A stretch of DNA of 64,000 nt from Ferdinandcohnia humi_A (lineage in GTDB: Bacteria; Bacillota; Bacilli; Bacillales; Bacillaceae_L). The stretch is from assembly GCA_047608075.1 (NCBI GenBank), contig JBLKRX010000005.1, positions 62,001 to 126,000 of the forward strand, given 5' to 3'. Shown one piece after another: positions 17,116 to 25,200 of the stretch (position 1 is its first letter; each line of letters begins with the position of its first letter). Made by a program: the position numbers and the translations under genes. Under the pieces are notes generated by a model. It saw only the letters and a list, made by a program, of their open reading frames with translations, did not search any database and had not been told where the DNA came from.

Positions 17116-17589
17116 TGTAGTCGCAAAATTAAACTGTATTCTCCCCCCTTTTCCCAAACCCTTGTCATTCCTGCCTTTCTCCGATTTCCCAATTTCTGTA
17201 GGCGAATTAGTTCTTCCCTAATATCCTCCCTTTTTCTCCTATTTTTTGTAGGAATCCTGTTTTTTTAGGAAAATAAGTTGTTCCGTAGGAACAGTAATAA
17301 ATGGGGTTAGGAACGAGGTTTTTTCCTGCATTTTCTCCTGCCTTTTTTCTTTCTTTTCCTCTGGCTTTCTTTTGTGAAATCGTTGATATATCGGGCATTG
17401 TCACGCTTTCCCTCTGAGATTTATTCTTGCCTTTCTCATGCTTTTTTCTGGCTTTTTCTCCGCTTTTGGACATAAAAAAACGAGGAAAAATGGAGAAAAG
17501 ACTCCGATTTTCACTCGTTTTAGGGAACGATTCATTTAACCAAGGGAACGATTAATTTGACTTGGGTAGCATTTCATTTTGCTATAACA
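17116..17589. mobile_element. 474-bp miniature Tn7-family element, copy 1
   Basis: Starts TGTAGTCGCAAAATTAAA and ends in the complement of TGTTATAGCAAAATGAAA, an imperfect inverted repeat. The right end has packed repeats GGGAACGATTCATTT (17523), GGGAACGATTAATTT (17544) and GGGTAGCATTTCATT (17564). The left end has two looser inverted copies (about 17123 and 17202). It encodes no transposase. The same 474 bp occur at 61349-61822, apparently without a difference. Flanks are AAAGT on the left and TAGAA on the right. Confidence 0.88.
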
Positions 17590-17729
17590 TAGAAGCAGAA
17601 AAAAGGGGGTAGGGTTCAGGGAAAAGCCACCTACTTTGTGACTGCGATTTTCCTCCTATCCAACACGACACTCACTTTTTAAATAATCAATCTAATTGTT
17701 TTCTATACTGTTTTTTATAAAAAAAACTT

Positions 17730-19370
17730 CTATCCTGCACAACAAGATAATTTTGAAACGTCTTTATCAAACGTAAGAGAAGCCAACTTTAACCCTTCTG
17801 CCATTGTTAAATATGGTGCAAGGCTTTCCTTTAAGTCTTCTATAGTTAAACCAAATTTTACTGCTAATGTCCCTGCGTAAATTACATCTCCTGCATTTTC
17901 AGATACAACATGAACTCCTAATATCTTTAATGTTTTCGCATCTGCCACTATTTTGAATACACCTGTGGTTTCACGATTCACAATTGCTCTTGGAACAGCA
18001 TCTAAAGGTAATACAGATGTTTTGACATCGTATCCTTGTTCTTTTGCCTGTTCTTCTGTTAAACCAACGGTTGCAATCGAAGGATTTGTAAACGTAACAC
18101 CTGGTACAACCGATAAATCTAATTTTTTATTTAACCCACCAATTGCATTATCAGCGACAATTCCACCTTCATAGGCCGCTACATACACAAATTGTGGTCC
18201 AAGCGTTACATCTCCTGCCGAATAAATCTTTTCATTACTTGTTTGAGCGTAGTCATTTATTTTTATTTCTTTGCGGTTTCCCACTTCAACCCCTGCTACA
18301 CTTAAATTTAGAGAATCTGTATTTGGTTTTCTGCCTGTTGCAACAAGGAGTTGTTCTGATTCAATCACTTTTTGTTTACCATCTACCGTAACATAAACCT
18401 TTTTTATTACACCTTCTTGTTCCACACGCTCAAAAGTTGCCCCTTTTACAAGGCTTATTCCTTGTTCAATTAAAGCTCTTTCTACCGCTTCAGAAATTTC
18501 AGGGTCATATTCTTTTAATAAACGCTCACTTCTTTGCATAAGAGTAACTTCTGAACCTAAATGATGAAAAAGTTGCCCAAGTTCCATTCCAATATACCCT
18601 GAACCAATTACCGTTAAGCGTTTTGGAACTTTTTTTAATTCGAGTAGCGTTGTACTTGTTAAATAATCTACTTCTTCAAGTCCTGGAATCGGTGGTAATA
18701 ATGGAGAAGCACCTGTTGCGATTAAAAAGCGTTTTGCTGAAAGTTTTTTCCCATTTACTTCAACTGTATTTTCATCAACAAATTTAGCTTCACCCTCAAT
18801 TAAATCAAATCCATATTCATCAATTAAATTTACATATTTTTGATTGCGAAGTTCACTAACTAACTCATTCTTTTGTTTTATTAACGGTGCTAATTCTACT
18901 TCTCCAGCAGATGTTTGCAACCCAATAAATGGATTTACTTTTGCCAAATGATTGATTTCTCCAGCTCTAAGAAGGGTTTTAGAAGGAACACAACCAATAT
19001 TTACGCATGTCCCTCCAACCGTTCCACGCTCAATCATCCCAACTTTTGCCCCATATTCTATTGCTTTAATGGCGGCCGAAAAGGCAGAACCACCAGAACC
19101 AATTATAAGTAGGTCATAATCACCTTCATTACCTAAAACCACATCTTCCTTTGATAACACCTCTTCTATTTCACCAGGTTGATATTTTGCTTCATTGATA
19201 GCTCTTTTGGCAGTTTCAATCTCTTTATTATCAGGTAATTCAAATACCGCTTCACCACGACTAAAATTAACCTTTATGTTTTTAGCTCCTATATTTTCAA
19301 GTGCAACAGCTACATGCTCTTCACACCCTGTACAAGTCATTCCCTCAATCTTTATCCGATATTTTTTCAT
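17730..19370 (-). CDS. merA: Mercuric reductase MerA
   Basis: 546-aa FAD/NADPH enzyme that reduces Hg(II) to volatile Hg(0) in the cytoplasm. It has one N-terminal heavy-metal domain (MTCTGC, Cys13 and Cys16), the redox-active CVNIGC (Cys122 and Cys127), the FAD motif IIGSGGSAFSA and the C-terminal vicinal pair SCCAG (Cys543 and Cys544) that passes Hg to the active site. Every key residue is present. It is the last gene of merR-merF-merT-merP-merA, 15 bp after merP. Confidence 0.98.
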   Translation of the reverse strand: MKKYRIKIEGMTCTGCEEHVAVALENIGAKNIKVNFSRGEAVFELPDNKEIETAKRAINEAKYQPGEIEEVLSKEDVVLGNEGDYDLLIIGSGGSAFSAAIKAIEYGAKVGMIERGTVGGTCVNIGCVPSKTLLRAGEINHLAKVNPFIGLQTSAGEVELAPLIKQKNELVSELRNQKYVNLIDEYGFDLIEGEAKFVDENTVEVNGKKLSAKRFLIATGASPLLPPIPGLEEVDYLTSTTLLELKKVPKRLTVIGSGYIGMELGQLFHHLGSEVTLMQRSERLLKEYDPEISEAVERALIEQGISLVKGATFERVEQEGVIKKVYVTVDGKQKVIESEQLLVATGRKPNTDSLNLSVAGVEVGNRKEIKINDYAQTSNEKIYSAGDVTLGPQFVYVAAYEGGIVADNAIGGLNKKLDLSVVPGVTFTNPSIATVGLTEEQAKEQGYDVKTSVLPLDAVPRAIVNRETTGVFKIVADAKTLKILGVHVVSENAGDVIYAGTLAVKFGLTIEDLKESLAPYLTMAEGLKLASLTFDKDVSKLSCCAG

Positions 19371-19385
19371 GTGTTTTATCCTCCT

Positions 19386-19700
19386 TTATTTTACACCGTA
19401 ACCTAAATCCAAAACGGACTCTTGAATGATTTTAATATTTGTTTTTACATCATCATAAGAAACCGTTACAGTTCCCTCTGTTCCTTTTGTTTCAATAATT
19501 ACATTATTTACCCCATCCACTTTATTTATCGCACTTTCTACGACAAATGGACAACTTGCACAATACATATCTGTTACCGTAAACGATACGGAGTTACTAT
19601 TATTACTTGTAATAGTTTGTACCTCTTTTTCATTGCTACACGCAGAAAGAATAAGTAGAAACAACAATAAAATGATGGCTAAAACCTGTTGAACCCGCAC
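19386..19700 (-). CDS. merP: MerP-like mercury-binding lipoprotein
   Basis: 104 aa. A lipoprotein signal (LLLILSAC, lipid Cys21) is followed by an HMA fold with MYCASC (Cys47 and Cys50). It would sit on the outer face of the membrane, capture Hg(II) and pass it to the MerT/MerF transporters. In Gram-positives the lipid anchor replaces the periplasmic form seen in Gram-negatives. It is 16 bp from merT and in the same operon. Confidence 0.9.
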   Translation of the reverse strand: MRVQQVLAIILLLFLLILSACSNEKEVQTITSNNSNSVSFTVTDMYCASCPFVVESAINKVDGVNNVIIETKGTEGTVTVSYDDVKTNIKIIQESVLDLGYGVK

Positions 19701-19716
19701 AATAAATACCCCTTTC

Positions 19717-20019
19717 CTACAAGTACCCTTTGGAAATTAGCGTATAAACAAACATCCCTAATACCAAAACCGTTGTAATCCATAATCCAATAATAGAGCT
19801 TTTCTTTTTACACTTTCGCCCATAAATCAAATAAAATGAGTAAGCTAATAAAACCAACGTAACCGTTATTAACATCGTTTGATATTTCGTTGCATAAATT
19901 GCTAATCCTCCAGCAAAACCTGTTAAACCAAGAGGAATCAAAATTAGAGGTCCTAAACAACAACCTGCCATCACAAATCCAGAAAATAGTGTTGCTACTT
20001 GTGAAACTTTCTCTTTCAT
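19717..20019 (-). CDS. merT: MerT-type mercuric ion transporter
   Basis: The ATG at 20019 is preferred because AGGTGGTG lies seven bases upstream; an earlier GTG would add 4 aa. 100 aa with three hydrophobic helices. The vicinal cysteines GCCLGPL (Cys20 and Cys21) in the first helix are the MerT Hg-binding pair, and a KCKKK motif follows the second helix. It imports Hg(II) for MerA. Confidence 0.9.
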   Translation of the reverse strand: MKEKVSQVATLFSGFVMAGCCLGPLILIPLGLTGFAGGLAIYATKYQTMLITVTLVLLAYSFYLIYGRKCKKKSSIIGLWITTVLVLGMFVYTLISKGYL

Positions 20020-20038
20020 CACTATCACCACCTATATC

Positions 20039-20269
20039 TTAAGAGCAACAAGAATCATTCTTAGAACTCGATTTATTTAACTTGTTATAAGAGTAGAAAG
20101 TTAAGGCAAGAAAAATTGCTAAAACTGGAATCAGAATATAATCTAAATAGCCAGTTATCGCCCCTAATCCAATAGCACTTAATAAAATAACTAATATAGG
20201 TGTTGCACAACATAGTAGAACAACAAATATACCTACTATTCCTGCAATAAAGCTCTTTCTATGTTTCAT
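20039..20269 (-). CDS. merF: MerF-like mercury transporter
   Basis: 76 aa with two membrane helices. The pair LLCCATPILV (Cys20 and Cys21) and the segment GAITGYLDYILIPVLAIFLALT match the MerF pattern, and the C-terminal SCCS supplies a second cysteine pair. It is probably an additional Hg(II) importer beside MerT. It lies between merR and merT with short gaps. Confidence 0.85.
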   Translation of the reverse strand: MKHRKSFIAGIVGIFVVLLCCATPILVILLSAIGLGAITGYLDYILIPVLAIFLALTFYSYNKLNKSSSKNDSCCS

Positions 20270-20287
20270 AAAAAATCTCCCTTCTTA

Positions 20288-20686
20288 TTAGTCCTCAATC
20301 AACGCTTCAATAATGGGGCAATCATGTAATTCCTTTTCATTGGGACATCTTTTCTTTAAATCTTTCAACATACGTTCAATACGCTTTAAATCTTCTATCT
20401 GTTTTTTAACTGCTTCTTCTTTTTTTGATACAAATTGAAACATGTCCTGGCATCGAATTTCATCTTTATCTACAACCCCAAGTAATTTATAAATTTCATT
20501 CAGAGAGAAACCAAGCTCTTGCATTCGTTTAATAAACCCTACACGCTTAATATCATCCTCAGAATATATCCGATAACCTGAATTTGTTCGAGAAGGTTCT
20601 TGTAATAAATTCTGTCGTTCATAGTATCTAATGGTTTCTTTATTAACCCCACATTTGTCTGCAAATTCACTAATACGATAACTCAA
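20288..20686 (-). CDS. merR: MerR mercury-sensing regulator
   Basis: The TTG at 20686 is preferred: GGGGTG lies six bases upstream and the protein then begins MSYRISEFADKCGV, aligning with Bacillus MerR. The upstream GTG at 20695 would leave no ribosome site. About 132 aa: winged HTH, long dimer helix, and the three Hg-binding cysteines (ERM numbering from the GTG: Cys82 in IRCQDM, Cys117 and Cys126 in RCPNEKELHDC). It represses, then activates, the promoter that lies directly before it. Confidence 0.95.
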   Translation of the reverse strand: MSYRISEFADKCGVNKETIRYYERQNLLQEPSRTNSGYRIYSEDDIKRVGFIKRMQELGFSLNEIYKLLGVVDKDEIRCQDMFQFVSKKEEAVKKQIEDLKRIERMLKDLKKRCPNEKELHDCPIIEALIED

Positions 20687-20704
20687 CTTATTCACCCCAT
20701 ATAA

Positions 20705-20736
20705 AGTATAAACCGTGTACTATAGTACACGGTCAA
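20705..20736 (-). promoter_or_regulatory. mer promoter/operator
   Basis: Minus strand: TTGACC (20731-20736), a 20-bp spacer, TATACT (20705-20710). The over-long spacer holds the perfect palindrome CCGTGTACTATAGTACACGG (20713-20732). This is the classic MerR-activated layout, in which Hg-MerR twists the spacer to align the two boxes. Transcription should start about 12 bases before the TTG start of merR. Confidence 0.93.
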
Positions 20737-21149
20737 GGATAGTGTTATACATTTTTTAAACCAAAAACGATACTTTTTATTGACGTGGTACAAATAACAT
20801 CACTGAAACTCCAATTAATCAAATTATTTCTACAATCTAATCAAATATTTCAGATGATTTTTTATCAACTCCTCATCACATGATAGATAATAAATCAATC
20901 CACATAGGTCGCATACTCTCTGCAAGTAAAATAAGGCTTTAGATAAGCTATATCAAAATTTCAATTTATAAAGCCCTTATTTAGAATGTATGCTAAATGT
21001 ATCAAAGAGCATCCTTTATTCAGTAGTAAGATAACGAATTTTACCGTTTTCACTATCACCCTTATACAAAAGTAAAAAGCGTATAGGCAGTAACACAAAA
21101 AATGAACCTTACATACAATGCTTTTAGGAAATTGTTTGGAGGTATGAGC
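20737..21149. other. Intergenic, no feature seen
   Basis: AT-rich, upstream of the divergent mer promoter and the 21150 gene. No operator beyond the mer dyad was recognised. Confidence 0.3.
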
Positions 21150-21674
21150 ATGGAGAACTATGTAAATCAAATAATATCCCATTGGAGTGGCAAACCATTA
21201 GAAGGTGCTAAAACAATGATTCGGAAATATGGCTATCCTCCAGAAGCAACAATGAGTAGGTTAATTTGGTATAATAACGGTCCTTGGAAACGAACGATTG
21301 TGTATAGAGAAACCGTACCACATAACTTCCCTACCCCCCATAAAGATTTTTTAGAGCAAACCATTGATTACTATGTTCCATTACATTTATATGATGAAGT
21401 GGCAATGTTTGATGGAAGTGTATATTTAGACCGTACCAGAGGAGAAGCATCTGCAAAATGTCATAAAGAAGCAATGAATTTTTTATCTTTAAATTTATTA
21501 AATGATATTGCAACAGGTCAACGTGATGTTCAAAATGCAAAGCTATTTTACGCACAGACAGCAGAATTATTTACCAAACAAAACGTTAAATCTCCTTATA
21601 CAGAAGGCTTACTTTTCCCAAAACAGTATAATACAGCAGACCCTGGAATTGTTTATTTTAGAAAGGAAACCTGA
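21150..21674 (+). CDS. Hypothetical 174-aa protein
   Basis: The ATG at 21150 was chosen because GGAGGT lies six bases upstream; it begins MENYVNQIISHWSGKPLEG. It looks like a soluble alpha/beta protein with WYNNGPWKRTIVYRE and FDGSVYLDRTRGEAS blocks, and no membrane or signal segment. It is divergent from mer and followed by two terminators. I recognise the style of a conserved Bacillus protein but cannot name the family. Confidence 0.6.
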   Translation: MENYVNQIISHWSGKPLEGAKTMIRKYGYPPEATMSRLIWYNNGPWKRTIVYRETVPHNFPTPHKDFLEQTIDYYVPLHLYDEVAMFDGSVYLDRTRGEASAKCHKEAMNFLSLNLLNDIATGQRDVQNAKLFYAQTAELFTKQNVKSPYTEGLLFPKQYNTADPGIVYFRKET

Positions 21675-21884
21675 TATCAGGTTTCTCAGGCTGTCGAGAC
21701 TTTCTCGACAGTTTTTTTATAAATTCATCCTACAACATATAGTGGTTTAGGTAATATTTTAATACCCTTATGTTGTGGTCAAAAGACAAATAAAACATCA
21801 AATCCCCCCTTTTTCAAAATCATATTTTAAAATAGGGTTTTTCTACAAGCTGGGAAACCTGAATATATCAGGTTTCTTTTTTAT
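21668..21884 (+). terminator. Two terminators sharing a stem sequence
   Basis: CTGTCGAGA..TCTCGACAG plus T7 at 21691-21717 ends the preceding gene. A second hairpin GAAACCTGA-ATATA-TCAGGTTTC plus T6 lies at 21854-21882. Its stem repeats the palindrome GAAACCTGATATCAGGTTTC found at the stop codon (about 21665-21686). Nothing else was seen up to 21957. Confidence 0.75.
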
Positions 21885-21957
21885 TGAACTTGACCTATTA
21901 GTCGCTCCATATCTTATACCAGCAAACTTAACAAGTTCTCTATCATTTTAAGGGTTT

Positions 21958-22494
21958 TTATCCCCTCGTTTTATTAAAGAAGGACTGCCAAGCCATCTCT
22001 TTATCTTTATTAGAAAGTGAGCTTCTTACAAGAAGAATATCAATAATTTTTTCTGAAAAACCAATTAAATCAAAATTAGAGTTTATGCCTTCAATAGTGA
22101 TGTAAACATAGCGACTAAATCTTGGATTAAAAATAGCCAACTTATCTATTTTAGGGAAGGAAGGTGTAAGGAGAGATAATATATAGTATCCGATAAGTTG
22201 TCTCATATGGTCTGCTTTATATCCAAACTGTGACTCAGTTCTTATTTCAATCAAAGTGTTATCAATTAAAACATCTGCATCTGCTCCTCCTACTAATAAA
22301 GATGCTTTTTCAAATGTTGGATTACAAATAAGAGTATGGTTCATTTTGAAAAAGGAAGAATACTTTTGAGTCTCTTTTGTTAAATTTAACAAGTCTATAG
22401 TATCTTTATCTGACACATAAAAAACACCTTGTTCATGAGTATAATTAGAACGATATACAGCATCCAAATTCCCCAGAACCATACAATCTTGCAT
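21958..22494 (-). CDS. Nuclease-like protein, downstream half of a coupled pair
   Basis: 178 aa. The segment GGADADVLIDNTLIEIRTE carries a D-x(n)-E-x-R/K pattern like the core of PD-(D/E)xK nucleases, followed by the helix HMRQLIGYYILSLL typical after that core. Its ATG overlaps the stop of the 22494-23081 gene (TAATG), so the two are made together. They may be a split form of one larger nuclease. Function beyond this is not assigned. Confidence 0.55.
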   Translation of the reverse strand: MQDCMVLGNLDAVYRSNYTHEQGVFYVSDKDTIDLLNLTKETQKYSSFFKMNHTLICNPTFEKASLLVGGADADVLIDNTLIEIRTESQFGYKADHMRQLIGYYILSLLTPSFPKIDKLAIFNPRFSRYVYITIEGINSNFDLIGFSEKIIDILLVRSSLSNKDKEMAWQSFFNKTRG

Positions 22495-23081
22495 TAATTA
22501 TTATCATCAACTAATTCTCCTGAAATGTAAGAGTTTCTTCTTTCAATTATTTTATTGTAAATAATTTCTTCTTCAGAGAAATGGTTCGTTATTGTAAAAT
22601 CACTAAAAAACTTCAGCTCCATACTTTCAAGGATTTCATCTGTGTATTTTTCATGTATGTAATCAAGGACTGTTTCAAACCATTCATCAGATGTTTTATT
22701 CTCTTCTTTCATTTTTAAATAGGTATCATAATAATAATTACCGAATTCATTTTCTTCTTCTTTTATGAATGGCAAATAATATTTATAATCATCTTTATCG
22801 TAGAACTTTTTCTCTGAAAAAAACATGGATAAACCTTGATAAGCTACTAAATTGCCTTCATGCAATTGGTTATTTATTCGTTGTACAAATGCCCTTAGCC
22901 AGTAATCATATGCTTGTCCTACAACGGGGTTTGCTCTTCCATCAGCTTTCACAATAATTGGTGCTTTCACAGGAAAGGTAGTACCCTCATTAAGAGTCTG
23001 AAAGGACATTTTCATATTAGGTATAGATTTAAACAGTTCTTTTATCTCCTTATTATGGTTAAGTAATCCCGTTAGTGACAT
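22494..23081 (-). CDS. Hypothetical protein, upstream half of a coupled pair
   Basis: 195 aa with a good AAGGAG site. It contains VKADGRANPVVGQAYDYWLRAFVQRIN near residues 45-75, a motif seen in defence-type nuclease subunits, and an acidic C-terminus. It partners the nuclease-like gene at 21958. No family name assigned. Confidence 0.5.
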   Translation of the reverse strand: MSLTGLLNHNKEIKELFKSIPNMKMSFQTLNEGTTFPVKAPIIVKADGRANPVVGQAYDYWLRAFVQRINNQLHEGNLVAYQGLSMFFSEKKFYDKDDYKYYLPFIKEEENEFGNYYYDTYLKMKEENKTSDEWFETVLDYIHEKYTDEILESMELKFFSDFTITNHFSEEEIIYNKIIERRNSYISGELVDDNN

Positions 23082-23249
23082 TTAATTACTCCTTACGTAT
23101 ATAAATTCTTTATTAAAGACTAACGAAGAAAACAGTTGCCTGAGCAACTTAGCTCACTATGGTAAAATAAACACTTTTCTTTGGCTTGATAATTTTTATA
23201 AGCAATCTGCTCATTTAATATTATCCTTTAAGAGACCAACAAGAAAAAA

Positions 23250-23276
23250 ACCACCCTGTCCAGTTAGGTGGTCTTC
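23250..23276 (-). terminator. Terminator for the 23362-24739 gene group
   Basis: Minus strand: CCACC-TAACTGGACA-GGGTGG followed by T7. The rest of 23082-23361 shows nothing else. Confidence 0.75.
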
Positions 23277-23361
23277 TCGGTGAACCGATTGGAAATTCTC
23301 ATTCTCGTAATTTACATTATACCATTTTCTGTTAGACTATAGATAGTTTTGTCGTAAAACT

Positions 23362-23604
23362 CTAATTTTTATCCCGATTCATTTTTGCTAACAAGTCTTT
23401 CAGTTCCTTTACCGATTCAGGAGGTAGAATTTCTACCAAAAACTCCAAACCGAAACTTGTAATATAAACTAATAGCATTGCCTTCTTTTCCTCTTCTGTA
23501 AACAGAAATTTCCCACTATATAATTCTGTTGGTTTCTCTGGCAGTGGCTCGATATCGGAAAAGGTTATTTTTTGACCTTTTGGCCTTGGAACTAAGTTTG
23601 ACAT
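23362..23604 (-). CDS. Small hypothetical protein
   Basis: 80 aa, start after CGAGGTGAG. Pattern: polar N-terminus, then EEEKKAMLLVYITSFGLEFLVEILP and a charged tail. It looks like a helical adaptor. It is last in a run of five or six short genes downstream of the second tns operon; function unknown. Confidence 0.5.
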   Translation of the reverse strand: MSNLVPRPKGQKITFSDIEPLPEKPTELYSGKFLFTEEEKKAMLLVYITSFGLEFLVEILPPESVKELKDLLAKMNRDKN

Positions 23605-23668
23605 AATCTCACCTCGTTATGAAGAATATTGCAATTAAACTATAGCCTAAATATTAAGTATCCTAAGG

Positions 23669-23863
23669 TCATAGTTCCCTCCCCCATGTTTTGGAACAAT
23701 ACGGACATTTCCATGCAAAGATAGAATCCCAATTGGATATGCCAACTTTTTCATTTACATACTGAATATTATATTTTCCCTGTTCTTTTTCTAAAAGAAT
23801 TCTTATCAAATTCTTGCCACAATACGGACAATATTCTTTTGGTATTTCTTGCTCATTCTTCAT
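23669..23863 (-). CDS. Small zinc-ribbon protein
   Basis: The ATG at 23863 was chosen (GTGGGG upstream; protein MKNEQEIPKEYC). Two CPYC knuckles (CPYCGKN near the start, CPYCSKTW at the end) form a four-cysteine zinc ribbon. It overlaps the preceding gene's stop by 11 bp. Probably a nucleic-acid-binding or structural protein; role unknown. Confidence 0.55.
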   Translation of the reverse strand: MKNEQEIPKEYCPYCGKNLIRILLEKEQGKYNIQYVNEKVGISNWDSIFAWKCPYCSKTWGREL

Positions 23864-24044
23864 TTTGTTCTTTTCCCCACTCAACTTGTTTACAAATATT
23901 TTTCCTTACCAGTAGATGGGCATCTAAACACGCACTGGAAAAATCAGATTGGCTATATACCTCTTGTGACCAGAAGTTCTCATCATCTCTATCTTTATTA
24001 TTGGAAACAACATGCAAATTCTCTAACATTTGATAGTAATTCAC
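23853..24044 (-). CDS. Small hypothetical protein
   Basis: 63 aa with a GTG start overlapping the previous stop (GTGA) after a GGAGGGGGG site, which is a strong coupling signal. Sequence VSNNKDRDDENFWSQEVYSQSDFSSACLDAHLLVRK; no recognised domain. Confidence 0.5.
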   Translation of the reverse strand: MNYYQMLENLHVVSNNKDRDDENFWSQEVYSQSDFSSACLDAHLLVRKNICKQVEWGKEQNEE

Positions 24045-24487
24045 TCTCCCCCCTCCTCTTTAACGTCTAAATCTTCTTCCTGCAACATCTCTCGTAGCAT
24101 TTCTTTTGTATCATCGGAGATAACTTCTAAAAACCGTTTCAATCCTGTGGCATGTAAACCGAGCAAAAGCATATTTTCTGCCCCATCCAATTTTCCTTTT
24201 TTTAGATACATGTCTTTCAATAAGCACTTAGAAATCACATCATCCTCAAGTAAAGCTGGTTCTTCTGTTATCTCTAATTGTTTTGCGAACTGCAACTTTT
24301 TATTTTCTTCTCTGAATTGTTCAACCTTATAAATCGGTACTCCAAACCTTTCAGATATTCGTTCATCATCATAATCAGTTGTTTCTAAATAAATTCTTGC
24401 CATTTCCTCTGCTATCTCTTGCTTTGCCTCTTTTTTTATATCCTCCAGAAGTTCTGCTCTAAACTTTTCCTTCCAATCTTGTTCCAC
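24041..24487 (-). CDS. Hypothetical helical protein
   Basis: 148 aa, GTG start after GGGGAGAAGG. The first 35 residues are a charged helix (KFRAELLEDIKKEAKQEIAEE), likely a coiled coil. A HTH-like stretch ERFGVPIYKVEQFREEN follows, then an acidic tail. It resembles Bacillus Rpn/PD-nuclease C-terminal regions in style, but the nuclease core is absent. Function unknown. Confidence 0.5.
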   Translation of the reverse strand: MEQDWKEKFRAELLEDIKKEAKQEIAEEMARIYLETTDYDDERISERFGVPIYKVEQFREENKKLQFAKQLEITEEPALLEDDVISKCLLKDMYLKKGKLDGAENMLLLGLHATGLKRFLEVISDDTKEMLREMLQEEDLDVKEEGGE

Positions 24488-24526
24488 TAAGCCTTCTCCC
24501 CCCCTTTATTAATGACTTTTATATCA

Positions 24527-24739
24527 TCACCTCTCCATCAGATATTCTGATATTTCATTAAGGATTGCAAAATACTCTCCTTCGCTGTCAGGTTCGCCAA
24601 ATCCGTAATCTTTCAACTGAACAGGCGGGGTTTGTAGCCATTCTCGAATATCATTATCAAGTTCCATATCATCAAATGATAATACTTCCACCAATTCTAT
24701 AATGTCCGTATCCTTTTCCTGCTCAAATACATTGCTCAT
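24527..24739 (-). CDS. Small acidic hypothetical protein
   Basis: The ATG at 24739 was chosen (AAGGAGG eight bases upstream), giving MSNVFEQEKDTDIIELVEVL, 70 aa. Acidic, no membrane segment. It is the first of the short-gene run that includes 24041, 23853, 23669 and 23362. No recognised domain. Confidence 0.5.
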   Translation of the reverse strand: MSNVFEQEKDTDIIELVEVLSFDDMELDNDIREWLQTPPVQLKDYGFGEPDSEGEYFAILNEISEYLMER

Positions 24740-24873
24740 TCTTATATCCTCCTTGTTCCTATTCATCATCGTTCTTTAAGTAGTTATCCGACCTGTTTAT
24801 AACATCCAAAACACCTATTTCTTCTTCCGTAAATTAGTCTCCTCCTTTTGATTACAGTCTTTAATAAAGCTAA

Positions 24874-24996
24874 CTACATAAGAAAGAAAACCTTCACATA
24901 GTAGCCAATGACTAAAGAAACAACAATAGTAAGTGCGTCTCCAATTAATTCAATAGAAAGATTTTGTAAAGACCCTTTCAACTTTTCCAGCAACAT
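24874..24996 (-). CDS. 40-aa single-pass membrane peptide
   Basis: MLLEKLKGSLQNLSIELIGD then a hydrophobic helix ALTIVVSLVIGYYVKVFFLM. A near-perfect AGGAGGAGA ribosome site lies six bases upstream. It sits between the tniQ terminator and the short-gene run. Likely real given the ribosome site; role unknown. Confidence 0.5.
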   Translation of the reverse strand: MLLEKLKGSLQNLSIELIGDALTIVVSLVIGYYVKVFFLM

Positions 24997-25041
24997 TCTC
25001 TCTCCTCCTTTCGATACAGTTTGGAAACAAACACAATTAAA

Positions 25042-25067
25042 AACGCCCAGTCCTATGACTGAGCGTT
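25042..25067 (-). terminator. Terminator of the second tns operon
   Basis: Minus strand: AACGCTCAGTC-ATAG-GACTGGGCGTT followed by TTTTAAT. It lies 130 bp after the tniQ stop. Confidence 0.8.
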
Positions 25068-25200
25068 AATTTATGCAATATGGACTTTTGCGATTAATAT
25101 AAAAGGTCGCCATTTTGTTTCCTCATTTCAAATAATTATTATTTTCTATAAATTTATGATACCTACAGCTCTTCCCGATATCAAGCCAAACTTTGCTAAA

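Noticed and set aside
17207..17473. 88-aa lysine-rich frame present identically in both 474-bp copies (also 61440-61706)
   Set aside because: No ribosome site; identity is explained by the DNA repeat and the composition is low-complexity.
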